From positions 1 to 50,322 of the forward strand of contig DASPJL010000082.1 in the NCBI GenBank assembly GCA_035628645.1: a stretch of DNA of 50,322 nucleotides, given 5' to 3'. Below the pieces are notes generated by a model that was given only the letters and a program-made list of their open reading frames with translations, did no database searches and was not told the DNA's origin. Origin of the DNA: DASPJL01 sp035628645 (GTDB taxonomy: Bacteria > Bacteroidota > Bacteroidia > Cytophagales > Cyclobacteriaceae). Shown piece after piece: positions 7,741 to 16,258 of the stretch (position 1 is its first letter; each line of letters starts with the position of its first letter). The translations under genes were made by a program, and so were the position numbers.

Positions 7741-10152
7741 ATGAACAAACTTATTCGATTAAGCCTAATGGCTTTTATTTTACTCTTTTCCATTTCTCTC
7801 TCTTTTGCCCAAAAACCAGGTAAAAGAGGTTTGGGAACAACAAAAAGTTTTGCTAAAAACCTCAGAGACCAGCTCAATTCATCTCCTTCTTCGAATCAAA
7901 GGACATTAAGTAAGAGCGTAAAAGTCAGTGTGTCTGACAAAGAAAGTTTTTCTTTGAAAGTGAATGTAAACAAATCTGAGAATTCCAGTCATCAGTACCT
8001 GGTAGGTAAGGTAGAAAATAAAGAATCCGGTAGTTTCATCATTAAGATAAATGGAAATAAGTTGGAAGGCAGTATTGTTTTAAAAAAGGAGAAAAAAGCA
8101 TTTAAATATTATTCCGATGCGAAAGGAAATGCTTTTGTTGAGCCTGCCGACATCAATTCTATTTTGTGTATTGATTATACAAAAGCCGCCGGACCTTCTG
8201 CAAGTACAAGTGAAGCGCCTGTTTCAAGCGCCGCTATGCCGGATTTACAAAGCTTTCCCGGAGCAAGAGGTTGTGTAATGCTGGACTATGACGGCCACTA
8301 TGTTTCTGGTACCTATTGGAACAATGGAAATCCCATTAATGCTGCACCATCAGGCATGTCTGATGCGGCAATAATTGAAAGCTGGGAAATAGTAAGCGAA
8401 GATTTTCGTCCATTTAATGTGAATGTCACAACAAATGAAGCCGTCTTTAACTCCTATCCAAAAAATATGAGGATGAGATGTATCATTACGCCAACAAATA
8501 CAGCTGCTCCCGGAGCAGGTGGCGTTGCTTATATCGGATCTTTCAACTGGAATGACGATACCCCTTGCTGGGTTTTTATGCTTGGTGCAAAATCTTCTGC
8601 CGAAGCAGCGTCTCATGAGATAGGTCATACCTTCGATTTACATCATGATGGAAGAACCAATCCTAATGAAGGATATTTTGCCGGGCATGGAGACTGGGCT
8701 CCTATAATGGGCGTGGGTTATTATGAGCCAATTTCACAATGGAGCAAGGGAGAATACAATTATGCTAACCAATTTCAAGACGATCTGGCCATTATTGCCG
8801 GCACTAAATTTAATGTAGGCTACCGCAACGACGACCACTCAAACTCTGTTTCAGGCGCTACCGCATTGGCCAGAAATAATACGAGTGTTTCGGGTAGAGG
8901 AATAATTGAAAGAACTTCTGACCAGGATTTCTTCTCTTTTGCCTCAGGATCCGGAACGGTTAATTTAAATGTAAATACTGTATCAAGACACGGTGACCTG
9001 GATATATTGGTAAGATTGCATAATAGTTCTGGCGGCGTGATCGGTACTTATAATCCTGCCGGATTGAATGCTTCCTTCAGCGCAAATGTTTCTGCCGGAA
9101 CTTATTACGTATCGGTAGACGGAACGGGTGCAGGAAATCCAGCTACTAATGGTTATTCAGATTATGCTTCTTTAGGGACTTTTACCATTTCAGGAACAGC
9201 ACCCGTTCCTTCTGTCGCTGGTGTTGCAATAATGTATAAAGACTGTAATTTCTCAGCAAATGCAGTAGGGCTTCAGGTAGGGGACTATAATTTAAGTCAA
9301 TTGATTTCCAGGGGAATTTCAAATGATGATATTTCTTCGTTGAGGGTAACCTCAGGGTATGAAGTTATAGCTTATCAGCATGACAACTTTGGAGGCGCTT
9401 CCTTTACTTTTACCGCTGATGATGCTTGCTTAGTAGACAATGGAATTAACGATTATATTTCGTCTTTAAGAGTTCGTGCCAGGGCTACTAGTTTTTCTAC
9501 CACTATTCAGGCAGAAAGCTATAGCGCAATGGCTGGCGTTCAAACTGAAAACACAACAGATGCGGGCGGAGGAACAAATGTCGGCTGGATAGACAATGGC
9601 GACTGGATGGCTTACAACAACATCACCATCCCATCCTCGGGAGCTTATAAAGTGGAATATCGTGTAGCAAGTGGAACGTCAGGTGGTACTTTGTCATTGG
9701 ATGTAAATGCAGGAGCTACTGTTTTAGGTACATTAGGAGTTCCAGGAACAGGCGGGTGGCAAAACTGGACTACTATTTCGCATACCGTAAACATTAATGC
9801 TGGCACTTACAACTTTGGGATTTTTGCTCAGGCAGGAGGATGGAATCTTAACTGGTGGAGAATTACAAGCTTAAATACAGGCGCCAGAATTGCTTCTTCA
9901 GAAGATAATACTGAACCTTCGTTAACAACCATTGATTTGTATCCAAATCCCTCGTTCGGAAAATTAAATTTCTCGTCGGCTCATGACCTGTCAGGAGCTC
10001 AGGTGAAAATATTTGACCGAATGGGAGTTGAGGCTATAAGTACTTCTTTCAATGCAAATGGACTGGACGTGTCTGTTTTAAAACCAGGATTGTACACCAT
10101 TACTATTATTAAAGCAGGTAAAAGGATTACCAGTAGGTTTATCAAAAATTAG
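7741..10152 (+). CDS. Secreted zinc metalloprotease with PPC, crystallin, CBM6 and T9SS domains
   Basis: 803-residue exported protein. A signal peptide (SLSFAQ) precedes a propeptide-like region. The metalloprotease domain has the zinc motif HEIGHTFDLHH: His292, Glu293, His296 and His302, i.e. HExxHxxxxxH, with Asp in place of the metzincin glycine. PIMGVGYYE, 20-25 residues later, may be the Met-turn. A bacterial pre-peptidase C-terminal (PPC) beta-domain (about 390-490) follows, then a crystallin-like domain (about 498-585), a CBM6 (about 587-715) and a T9SS sorting tail ending RFIKN. From the crystallin domain on it is a close paralogue of the GH16 protein upstream. The carbohydrate-binding module suggests the protease is held on polysaccharide or cell walls. 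The substrate is unknown; the peptidase family is assigned by motif only. Confidence 0.88.
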   Translation: MNKLIRLSLMAFILLFSISLSFAQKPGKRGLGTTKSFAKNLRDQLNSSPSSNQRTLSKSVKVSVSDKESFSLKVNVNKSENSSHQYLVGKVENKESGSFIIKINGNKLEGSIVLKKEKKAFKYYSDAKGNAFVEPADINSILCIDYTKAAGPSASTSEAPVSSAAMPDLQSFPGARGCVMLDYDGHYVSGTYWNNGNPINAAPSGMSDAAIIESWEIVSEDFRPFNVNVTTNEAVFNSYPKNMRMRCIITPTNTAAPGAGGVAYIGSFNWNDDTPCWVFMLGAKSSAEAASHEIGHTFDLHHDGRTNPNEGYFAGHGDWAPIMGVGYYEPISQWSKGEYNYANQFQDDLAIIAGTKFNVGYRNDDHSNSVSGATALARNNTSVSGRGIIERTSDQDFFSFASGSGTVNLNVNTVSRHGDLDILVRLHNSSGGVIGTYNPAGLNASFSANVSAGTYYVSVDGTGAGNPATNGYSDYASLGTFTISGTAPVPSVAGVAIMYKDCNFSANAVGLQVGDYNLSQLISRGISNDDISSLRVTSGYEVIAYQHDNFGGASFTFTADDACLVDNGINDYISSLRVRARATSFSTTIQAESYSAMAGVQTENTTDAGGGTNVGWIDNGDWMAYNNITIPSSGAYKVEYRVASGTSGGTLSLDVNAGATVLGTLGVPGTGGWQNWTTISHTVNINAGTYNFGIFAQAGGWNLNWWRITSLNTGARIASSEDNTEPSLTTIDLYPNPSFGKLNFSSAHDLSGAQVKIFDRMGVEAISTSFNANGLDVSVLKPGLYTITIIKAGKRITSRFIKN

Positions 10153-10160
10153 AAGCTTTT

Positions 10161-10187
10161 AAAGCCGGTTTAAAACCGGCTTTTTTT
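10161..10187 (+). terminator. Terminator after the metalloprotease gene
   Basis: Strong GC stem AAAGCCGGTT / AACCGGCTTT with a tiny loop and a run of seven T, eight bases past the stop codon. Confidence 0.9.
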
Positions 10188-10396
10188 AATTCTTTTAATA
10201 GTATTAATGAACGGCCTGTTACGAATAGGTCATCTTAAAAAGTGACAAAATAATTGGTTGAATATATTGGTTCTCTTTGCTTGGTTTTGAAAAGATTTTA
10301 ATAAGTTGCAAGACTCAAAAATCAAAAGTGAGATTGTTATTTAAAAGTTGAAGTGCTTTAATGAAGCATAAAATCTGAAAAGCAATATCTCAAAAA

Positions 10397-10816
10397 ATGA
10401 GAAAAAGCTTAAGCCAGCTAAATATGAAAGAGGAAATCAAAGTACTATTGGTGGATGATGATCCTATAGCAAATTTTATTAATCAGTCCATTATAAGAGA
10501 ATATATAACAAAGGATGTTGATTTAGCAATAAATGGTAAGCAAGGGATTCGGGTTTTACAAGATTTGATTGATCATAACAACTCACCTAAATTTATTTTA
10601 CTCGACCTTAACATGCCGGTAATGGATGGATTTGAATTTTTGGATGCATTCAAAAAAATGAAGCTGGACAAGGAAATTCAGATAGTTATTCTGACATCCT
10701 TCCTTCAAAGAGTAAATACAGCAAGCATGATGAAATTTTACAATATCAAAGGATACCTTAAAAAACCAATGACCCGGGGTAGTGTGGATTTATTAAGGAT
10801 GCTGGATATTATCTAG
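10397..10816 (+). CDS. Single-domain response regulator (CheY-like receiver)
   Basis: 139 residues, almost entirely one receiver domain. Acidic pocket residues are in VLLVDDDP (Asp20-22), the phospho-acceptor is Asp70 in FILLDLNMPVMDG, the switch Thr/Ser lies in VILTSF, and the conserved Lys is in YLKKP. There is no output domain, so it probably passes a signal to another protein or serves as a phosphate sink. A second possible start is Met10, directly before the receiver core. No kinase gene is adjacent; the nearest kinase is the HTCS. Length and motifs match the small Bacteroidota response regulators that often occur alone. Confidence 0.9.
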   Translation: MRKSLSQLNMKEEIKVLLVDDDPIANFINQSIIREYITKDVDLAINGKQGIRVLQDLIDHNNSPKFILLDLNMPVMDGFEFLDAFKKMKLDKEIQIVILTSFLQRVNTASMMKFYNIKGYLKKPMTRGSVDLLRMLDII

Positions 10817-10843
10817 ACAATTTTTTGAGTACCGGTAAATACG

Positions 10844-11734
10844 TTATTTCATTTCCTCTTTTTGAAGTTCCTTATTAATGCTGATTCCTGCTTTCGCTCC
10901 TTCTGCAGCAGCTACGACCACTTGCTGCATATCTTTGTCTGCATCTCCTGCTACATAAAGTCCTTTAATGTTGGTTTTGTGATACCTGTCTGTCCTTACC
11001 ACTCCTTTTTGAGTGAAGACGCAATTTAATTGCCTGGTTATATCCGATTGCTGCCGCGTTTTTTCTACAAAAAACATCGAATTGGCTGAAATATCAGTCC
11101 CGTCAATAAGGGTGATGCTTTCCATTCTACCACTTTCGCCATTTAGCTTTTCAATTTTTCTCGTCTCAATTTTTACCTCATTTCTTGTGAGCAAGTCTCT
11201 TGTAGCCTTATTTATAGGGAAACCATCGGTACAAAGCGTTACATTTTTGCACCATGTTTTTAATGAAATGGCCAGGCCTTTGGCTTCACTTCCTTCGCCG
11301 TAAGCAATTACTGCTTTTTCTCCACATTCAAATCCGTCACAGTAAGGGCAATGGTGTACACTGGTTCCATAGAATTCTTCTATTCCGGGTAGCGCGGGTA
11401 AGCTGTCCTTCATTCCTGTGGCTACTAATAATTTCTTAGATTGAAGGACACTATTATCCTGTAACTTTATTGTGAACAAGTTACCGTTGCATTCAGCGCT
11501 TACGACCTCTGCATTTTTCCACGGAACGTTATATTTTGATAAATCTTTTTTAGCCAGCTCAAGGAATTCAAGGGGAGGAATACCATCCCTGGAAAGGAAA
11601 CCGTGCATTTCTCTCGCCCATCTGTTTCTTGGTTTGCCGGTATCGCATATCAATATATTCCTGAAGCATCTGGCAAGAACCAGTGCAGCGCTCATTCCTG
11701 CGGGTCCTCCTCCAATTATAATCACATCATGCAT
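10844..11734 (-). CDS. Thioredoxin-reductase-like NAD(P)/FAD oxidoreductase
   Basis: 296-residue flavoprotein of the thioredoxin reductase superfamily. The FAD-binding motif IIGGGPAGMSAAL is at the N-terminus, the redox-active CPYCDGFEC is near the middle, and GLYVAGDAD closes the FAD site. The nucleotide-binding loop reads YGEGSEAKGLA instead of the usual GxGxxA with SA, so cofactor preference may differ from true TrxB. Related short proteins act as disulfide reductases for low-molecular-weight thiols or unknown partners. No thioredoxin gene is adjacent. It is divergently arranged with the short-chain dehydrogenase gene, with 122 bases between them that probably hold both promoters. The general class is secure and the substrate is open. 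Confidence 0.88.
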   Translation of the reverse strand: MHDVIIIGGGPAGMSAALVLARCFRNILICDTGKPRNRWAREMHGFLSRDGIPPLEFLELAKKDLSKYNVPWKNAEVVSAECNGNLFTIKLQDNSVLQSKKLLVATGMKDSLPALPGIEEFYGTSVHHCPYCDGFECGEKAVIAYGEGSEAKGLAISLKTWCKNVTLCTDGFPINKATRDLLTRNEVKIETRKIEKLNGESGRMESITLIDGTDISANSMFFVEKTRQQSDITRQLNCVFTQKGVVRTDRYHKTNIKGLYVAGDADKDMQQVVVAAAEGAKAGISINKELQKEEMK

Positions 11735-11856
11735 ATCCCCAAGTACGTTTTGAATGTAAAAAGGATCGCCTCAACTGAGCTTGTAAATCATAAACCGTTT
11801 TATTTTGACGTCGTAGGAATTAACTAAGTAGTCTATAACAATCTAAAACCCAAACT

Positions 11857-12714
11857 ATGTTAAGATTAAAAGGAAAGGTAGCCATTGTTACCGGTGGGGC
11901 AACCGGTATTGGCGAAGCCATTTGTAAAAAATTTGCCCGTGAAGGCGCTACCGTGATCGTTAATGGAATGCCTGGTGATCCCGTGAAAGAGGTGGTAGAA
12001 AACATTCTTCAAATGGGCGGACAGGCTTATGGATATTCTGAAGATATTTCGGAGGCAAAATATGCTAAAGAATGCGTAAAACTAACCATAAAAAAATGTG
12101 GAAAACTTGATATCCTGATCAATAATGCCGGGGTGTTTCCGATAATGAAGCAAACCCATGATTTTGCTGATGAAGCTTTTTATTACATGCTAAGGAACAA
12201 TGTGGTCAGCATGTATATGATGACAAAGTATGCTTTGCCTGAATTACAAAAAACGAGGGGATGCATTGTTGCCGCCGGTTCCGAATCAGGCACATTAGGC
12301 TTGCCTTTTAATACAACTTATGGAGGTACCAAAGGATTTATTCATGCATTTATAAAGGGAGTGGCTGTGGAACAAGCGAAATATGGCGTAAGAGCAAATA
12401 TTGTCGCTCCCGGTCCTATTGACACCGCCTGGACCCACGATGAAACAGGGCCCATGTCTGTCAAACAGGAGAAGATGTTTATTTCAGCTACGCCATTGGG
12501 AAGACGGGGAACACCGGAAGAAGTGGCGAATGTGTATTTATTTCTTGCCTCAGATGAAGCTTCTTATGTAACGGGAGGACTTTATGAAGTGGATGGTGGA
12601 ATTACGTTGAGCAAAGGACCTGTAGGGTTGGAAGTTCCGGGTAAATTAGCAAAAGAGCCGGAAAGTACTTTAGATCTTGAACATACCATGGAAGGTGCTA
12701 CTTCCCTGGAATAA
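11857..12714 (+). CDS. SDR family NAD(P)-dependent oxidoreductase
   Basis: 285-residue short-chain dehydrogenase/reductase. A Rossmann nucleotide loop TGGATGIGEA lies at about 12-21, NNAG is at 89-92, and a Ser142/Ser144, Tyr155, Lys159 catalytic set is formed by AAGSES and YGGTKGF. The C-terminal GGLYEVDGGI is a typical SDR signature. Classical SDRs are about 250 residues, so this one has an extra 30-residue tail after the signature. The substrate is not evident. The divergent neighbour is a flavin disulfide reductase, which hints at redox or stress work, but this is weak. Confidence 0.9.
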   Translation: MLRLKGKVAIVTGGATGIGEAICKKFAREGATVIVNGMPGDPVKEVVENILQMGGQAYGYSEDISEAKYAKECVKLTIKKCGKLDILINNAGVFPIMKQTHDFADEAFYYMLRNNVVSMYMMTKYALPELQKTRGCIVAAGSESGTLGLPFNTTYGGTKGFIHAFIKGVAVEQAKYGVRANIVAPGPIDTAWTHDETGPMSVKQEKMFISATPLGRRGTPEEVANVYLFLASDEASYVTGGLYEVDGGITLSKGPVGLEVPGKLAKEPESTLDLEHTMEGATSLE

Positions 12715-12743
12715 TTAATGCTGCAAATTGATTTCGATTAATG

Positions 12744-12777
12744 ATAAAGGCCGGAAAGAATGGATTTTGGCCTTTAT
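12744..12777 (+). terminator. Terminator hairpin after the SDR gene
   Basis: Stem ATAAAGGCC / GGCCTTTAT around a 16-base loop, followed by a T-rich stretch, 30 bases after the SDR stop. Confidence 0.65.
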
Positions 12778-12870
12778 TTATTTACCCTGAACGGGTTTTC
12801 GGGATTTTCCTTTACATATCGAACACGGTTCTGATATAATTTTACCCCTGAAGTACGTGCCTAATAAATG

Positions 12871-12967
12871 GCTGGTGTGAGGCCCCAATATCATTAGAAG
12901 AAATGGAAGAGCTGCCTTGACACTTTATCGAAAGAAATGGAGGTACGAGGCACAGCCTCGCACCAGC
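12871..12967. repeat. Nested inverted repeats, REP-like element
   Basis: Outer arms GCTGGTGTGAGGC (12871-12883) and GCCTCGCACCAGC (12955-12967) differ at one position when paired. An inner hairpin CGAGGC-ACA-GCCTCG at 12946-12960 uses the same right arm, so the two foldings exclude each other. The right arm is followed by eight T. It lies between convergent genes, and family membership is a guess. Confidence 0.6.
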
Positions 12968-13045
12968 TTTTTTTCAATGTCTTTAAAGCTTTTGTTTTTT
13001 CGATGTTTTAGCTCGGACTAGCGGGGGTTTTTCTTCTTTCGGTCG

Positions 13046-13471
13046 TCATTTTACTATCTTTTGAATTGAAGGTTCGTCAACTCTTAACCACCTTAAAATT
13101 TCCTTCGCTCTTGTTTTGTCTTTCTTTTTGGCTCTATCAAACTCGTCCATTAGTCCGCTTTCCCAAAGCCTTTCATTGACTGTCATTCCTGATAGACCAA
13201 CAATTTTTTGGATTCTGTAAAGTGTTTGTTCGTCAATGAGTTTTTTAAAAATGTGTTCACAAGCTTCTTTTTCAGTCATAAAAGTTCTTATTGAGTGTTT
13301 CTCGCCACGCTCTTTATAAAAAGTTTCATATTCAAGTCCGTTTTGTCCTTGTCTTATTGTTAAGCCTATTTTGTCATTGTCGTCAGTAGAGCCGAAAAGT
13401 CCGTGAAGGAAATATTGGTCTTCCAAAATTTCACTTTCTTCCAATCGTTTATGTAATTCCTTAATTGTCAT
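13046..13471 (-). CDS. Hypothetical protein, cassette-borne
   Basis: 141 residues, no recognised domain. It is soluble and highly charged, with no signal peptide or membrane segment. The C-terminal third is rich in Lys, Arg and Glu (RAKKKDKTRAKEILRWLRV). The start overlaps the end of the upstream gene by 11 bases, so the two are probably co-translated. Its position in a cassette-like array and the paired small acidic/basic proteins are reminiscent of immunity or toxin-antitoxin pairs, but no family motif supports that. Confidence 0.7.
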   Translation of the reverse strand: MTIKELHKRLEESEILEDQYFLHGLFGSTDDNDKIGLTIRQGQNGLEYETFYKERGEKHSIRTFMTEKEACEHIFKKLIDEQTLYRIQKIVGLSGMTVNERLWESGLMDEFDRAKKKDKTRAKEILRWLRVDEPSIQKIVK

Positions 13472-13820
13472 TTAATTCAGTTGTCCATTCAATATTTCCG
13501 TTTTTTTCTCTGCATAACTCAAGACTTCCCATTCCATAGTTGTAAGAAACTGAATATTCTAAATCCCTGTCTTTAATAAACTTTCTCAAGTCAGGTGAAG
13601 CTGAAAGCATTTTCGAAAACAGTTCCTTTGTTTCATTCAATTCATTTAAAGCTCTGGTTTTTGATATGTTTTTAAGGTCATAACTCTCTACCCAACCTGA
13701 AACAAAAAAAATATTTTTATTGTCGCTTCCAAATGTCAAGTCGCCTACTTTAAATGGATGTCCATCTTGAAGTAAAATGATCGCATTTTTGATTCTATCT
13801 GTCAATTCTTTTTCGTTCAT
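13461..13820 (-). CDS. Hypothetical protein, cassette-borne
   Basis: 119 residues, unrecognised. The pattern is alpha/beta and acidic, with a strand-rich centre (VGDLTFGSDNKNIFFVSGW) and a C-terminal YSVSYNYGMGSLELCREKNG segment; no signal peptide is visible. The general look is that of small immunity-type proteins, which is only an impression. It is the first gene of a two-gene cassette with the overlapping 13046 gene downstream. The upstream side abuts the palindromic spacer at 13848. Confidence 0.7.
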   Translation of the reverse strand: MNEKELTDRIKNAIILLQDGHPFKVGDLTFGSDNKNIFFVSGWVESYDLKNISKTRALNELNETKELFSKMLSASPDLRKFIKDRDLEYSVSYNYGMGSLELCREKNGNIEWTTELNDN

Positions 13821-13847
13821 CAGTATTGTCTTGGTCGTCTTTTAAAA

Positions 13848-14022
13848 TGCCCTATAACGTTGAGTGTTGTTGTCGGTGCGGGATTTAGAGCTCCAACGTA
13901 TCCGCCTTTACCGCCACCCACACGCCATATAAAAATAAACAAAATGTGTGGGACTTTAATGTTCTGCACTCAACTTTCACACATCAACCCGCACTGGCCA
14001 CAACACAGTGTTGTCGGTAGTT
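13848..14022. repeat. attC-like palindromic spacer 2
   Basis: The left arm begins AACGTTGAGTGTTG and contains GTCGGTGCGGGATTTAGAGC. The right arm has CCCGCACTGGCCACAACAC and ends GTTGTCGGTAGTT. The arms pair imperfectly, with bulges. GCGGGATTTAGAGC matches GCGGGTTTCAGAGC in spacer 1, showing common descent. Confidence 0.6.
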
Positions 14023-14027
14023 ATTTT

Positions 14028-15413
14028 TCATCTCCAAAGCCCAGCGGAAACAATGAATGAGGCAAAAACTCCGCATAAGAACAGATTTATAATAATAGGA
14101 ATCATAATTTCTTTTTTTTCTCTATCCAACTGCAACTTGATAAATCCGAAGAAAAGTGAAACAGGAATAAAAAATAACGATAACCAAGCTCCATATAAAG
14201 ATAAAATAGCGAGGCCAGAAATCACCGTTAATATCCATATAATTACTGTTGAATATTTAACAAGATGCTTTTTAGCAAAAAGTCCTAAAGTCAGAATCCC
14301 TAAACTCCAAGCTGATAATATTGATATAATCACCAATGAAGAATATTTGTTATCGTTACTTTGATTTACTCCAAAAAATCCTACTACCAAAGTTGCAACA
14401 AAAATAATAGAGAGAACTCCCAATAATTGCTTTTGATATAATCCGTCACCTAAGTTTGTTTTCAAACTTCCGGTATCTAAATCCCAAATTTTTACTGACT
14501 GGTCTCCTGAAGCACTTAGGAGTTGATTTCTATTATTGAAAGAAAGCTCATTTGTTGATGTTGCAAACGTTCCATGTAAAGTTTTGACTAACATTTTTCC
14601 CTTCCAATCCCACAGTTCAATGCTACCGCCCCAGATTCCTGCTACAATATAATTTCCGTCAGGTGTAAATATGAAAGGACCGTAGGACGTTTCGTGCTTA
14701 ATATCAAGTACCGATATTAATTTTCCTGAATAACTGTCTATAAATTGTAAGCTTCCATTATCTGTTCTGATTGCTAAGGTTTTACCATTTGGATGAAAAA
14801 CCGGTAATCCGCAAAAATTATCCATCACCTTGATTATTGATAGAGTATTGAGATCAAATAAATTCAGTTTGCAACTTGTGTCTACGAAAGCTAAAATGTC
14901 AGAATTGTTAATTGAAAATACCGTGTGTTTTATTTCAAACTCTTTTAAATCAGTTTCATTTTTCCAATCCCAAATAAATAACTTATTGTCATAACCTGCG
15001 CTTATGAGATAATTATCTGAATTACTAAAATCTACTTTGTTCACTCCTTCATGATGTCCATCAAATGTTTTAATGTTTTTCTTATCAGTAATAGACCAAA
15101 TTTTGACTGTATTATCTATGCTTGCGCTTGCAAGGAACTGTCCGTCCTTAGAAAAGGAAATTGATTTTATTGCATTGTTGTGTCCAATTAAACTATCAAT
15201 GCAATATTTGTTATCCCATAACAAAATTTGATTTTCGCTTGCGCTAGCAATTAGTCCCTTTTCATTCACATCGACAGAATAAACCCAGTGTTTGTGAGTT
15301 TGAAACGCATTACAGGTAAATTCATATATAATATATCCAATTGTTGTAAGGAGTATTACAAAAAGTGATAATGAAATTTTGTCAAGGAGTTTATTTTTCA
15401 TTTCGTCCAGCAC
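14028..15413 (-). CDS. Membrane-anchored WD40 repeat protein
   Basis: 461 residues. An N-terminal membrane helix (about 12-32, LSLFVILLTTIGYIIYEF) is followed by a WD40 beta-propeller of about 290 residues with repeats such as KSISFSKDGQFLASAS, NTVKIWSITD, YLISAGYDNKLFIWDWKN and LSASGDQSVKIWDLDTGS. The C-terminus has four predicted membrane helices (about 340-460). The propeller would face the periplasm or cytoplasm depending on topology and likely serves as a protein-binding scaffold. It is flanked on both sides by attC-like spacers, so it looks like cargo of a single-gene cassette, which is unusually large for one. No enzymatic domain is seen. Confidence 0.85.
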   Translation of the reverse strand: MLDEMKNKLLDKISLSLFVILLTTIGYIIYEFTCNAFQTHKHWVYSVDVNEKGLIASASENQILLWDNKYCIDSLIGHNNAIKSISFSKDGQFLASASIDNTVKIWSITDKKNIKTFDGHHEGVNKVDFSNSDNYLISAGYDNKLFIWDWKNETDLKEFEIKHTVFSINNSDILAFVDTSCKLNLFDLNTLSIIKVMDNFCGLPVFHPNGKTLAIRTDNGSLQFIDSYSGKLISVLDIKHETSYGPFIFTPDGNYIVAGIWGGSIELWDWKGKMLVKTLHGTFATSTNELSFNNRNQLLSASGDQSVKIWDLDTGSLKTNLGDGLYQKQLLGVLSIIFVATLVVGFFGVNQSNDNKYSSLVIISILSAWSLGILTLGLFAKKHLVKYSTVIIWILTVISGLAILSLYGAWLSLFFIPVSLFFGFIKLQLDREKKEIMIPIIINLFLCGVFASFIVSAGLWR

Positions 15414-15440
15414 TAGTAGCTAGGTGTTTCCATTTTTAAT

Positions 15441-15580
15441 TACCGACAACGTTTTGGGGCTTTGCGTTCGGGCGGGTTTCAGAGCACAAATTTGCAAATT
15501 ATTACTAAAGTTCATTGGAAGCACTAAGCTCCAAGTTTCCACGTGAGCCCGCCTGACGCAAAACCCGTGTTAGTGGCAGT
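15441..15580. repeat. attC-like palindromic spacer 1
   Basis: Left arm GTTTTGGGGCTTTGCGTTC then GGGCGGGTTTCAGAGC; right arm GAGCCCGCCTGACGC then AAAACCCGTGTTAG. The outer ends read AATTACCGACAAC and GTTAGTGGCAGTTT, which pair with each other imperfectly. The middle of about 65 bases is AT-rich with no gene. The site lies 1-30 bases from the genes on either side. Confidence 0.65.
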
Positions 15581-16258
15581 TTATTCCATTTTTAATTGAT
15601 TAGTTAGGTTGTCTAAAAATACTTTCGTCAATTCTTTTTGCTTTTTACTTTTGGTTTCGTCAATTAGCTTATTGTAGTACTTTGAAGCCTTGTCAATTCC
15701 TATTTCAGAAAATTCTTTCGCAATTTCTGGTCTATTAATTTTTAAGTTTATCTCTTTTAGTAACCAAATAAAATTGAACTCACTATAAACATAGTATTTG
15801 TTTAGAAGAACAACTCTCTTGCTAGTCAAAAAATCATTAGGTTTTATTCTGTCAAATGGGCTAGGAAAATTATTGAAGTCTTGATAGAATTTTTCTCCAA
15901 ATTTTTCTAATGCTTCAAATATTTGATTTAAAGACTTGATATTGTTATCTTCATTGTCTCGAAACGTCCAGTGATAATCTCCTTCTACCTTTGGGCTAAG
16001 TCTTTGTCTAACCAAGCAACTTGCATAAGAAACTTTACTTGGGGCAGTTTTACCTGCTAAATCTGGAATAAAGTCAAAGTGAATGGCAGTCTCACAGCAA
16101 ACTGAACCTCCATACCACGAACCTTGAATACCCAAAATTTGTATAATGTTATTATCGGTAGTTCTATAAAAATTAAAACCACTTCCTTTCCACCCTTTTT
16201 CCCTAAGTCGTGGAGCTAAAAATTTTTTTGATAGCTTTTTGAATTCGCTTGCGTTCAT
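15581..16258 (-). CDS. DUF4304-like protein
   Basis: 225 residues. The N-terminal part (about 1-130) resembles DUF4304: a helix FKKLSKKFLAPRLREKGW, then GSGFNFYRTTDNNIIQILGIQ and a strand with SVCCETAIHFDFIP. These proteins occur often as cargo of accessory regions and have no known reaction. The C-terminal part is helical and Lys-rich. It is cytoplasmic with no signal. It is the first gene of the cassette-like array (minus orientation), preceded by a core-like sequence at 16281-16294 and followed directly by spacer 1. Function unknown. Confidence 0.75.
   Translation of the reverse strand: MNASEFKKLSKKFLAPRLREKGWKGSGFNFYRTTDNNIIQILGIQGSWYGGSVCCETAIHFDFIPDLAGKTAPSKVSYASCLVRQRLSPKVEGDYHWTFRDNEDNNIKSLNQIFEALEKFGEKFYQDFNNFPSPFDRIKPNDFLTSKRVVLLNKYYVYSEFNFIWLLKEINLKINRPEIAKEFSEIGIDKASKYYNKLIDETKSKKQKELTKVFLDNLTNQLKME

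Noticed and set aside
12871..12967. Third attC-like site of the cassette array
   Set aside because: Its arms and ends do not match the GTT..GG cores of the other two spacers, so it is treated as a separate repeat.
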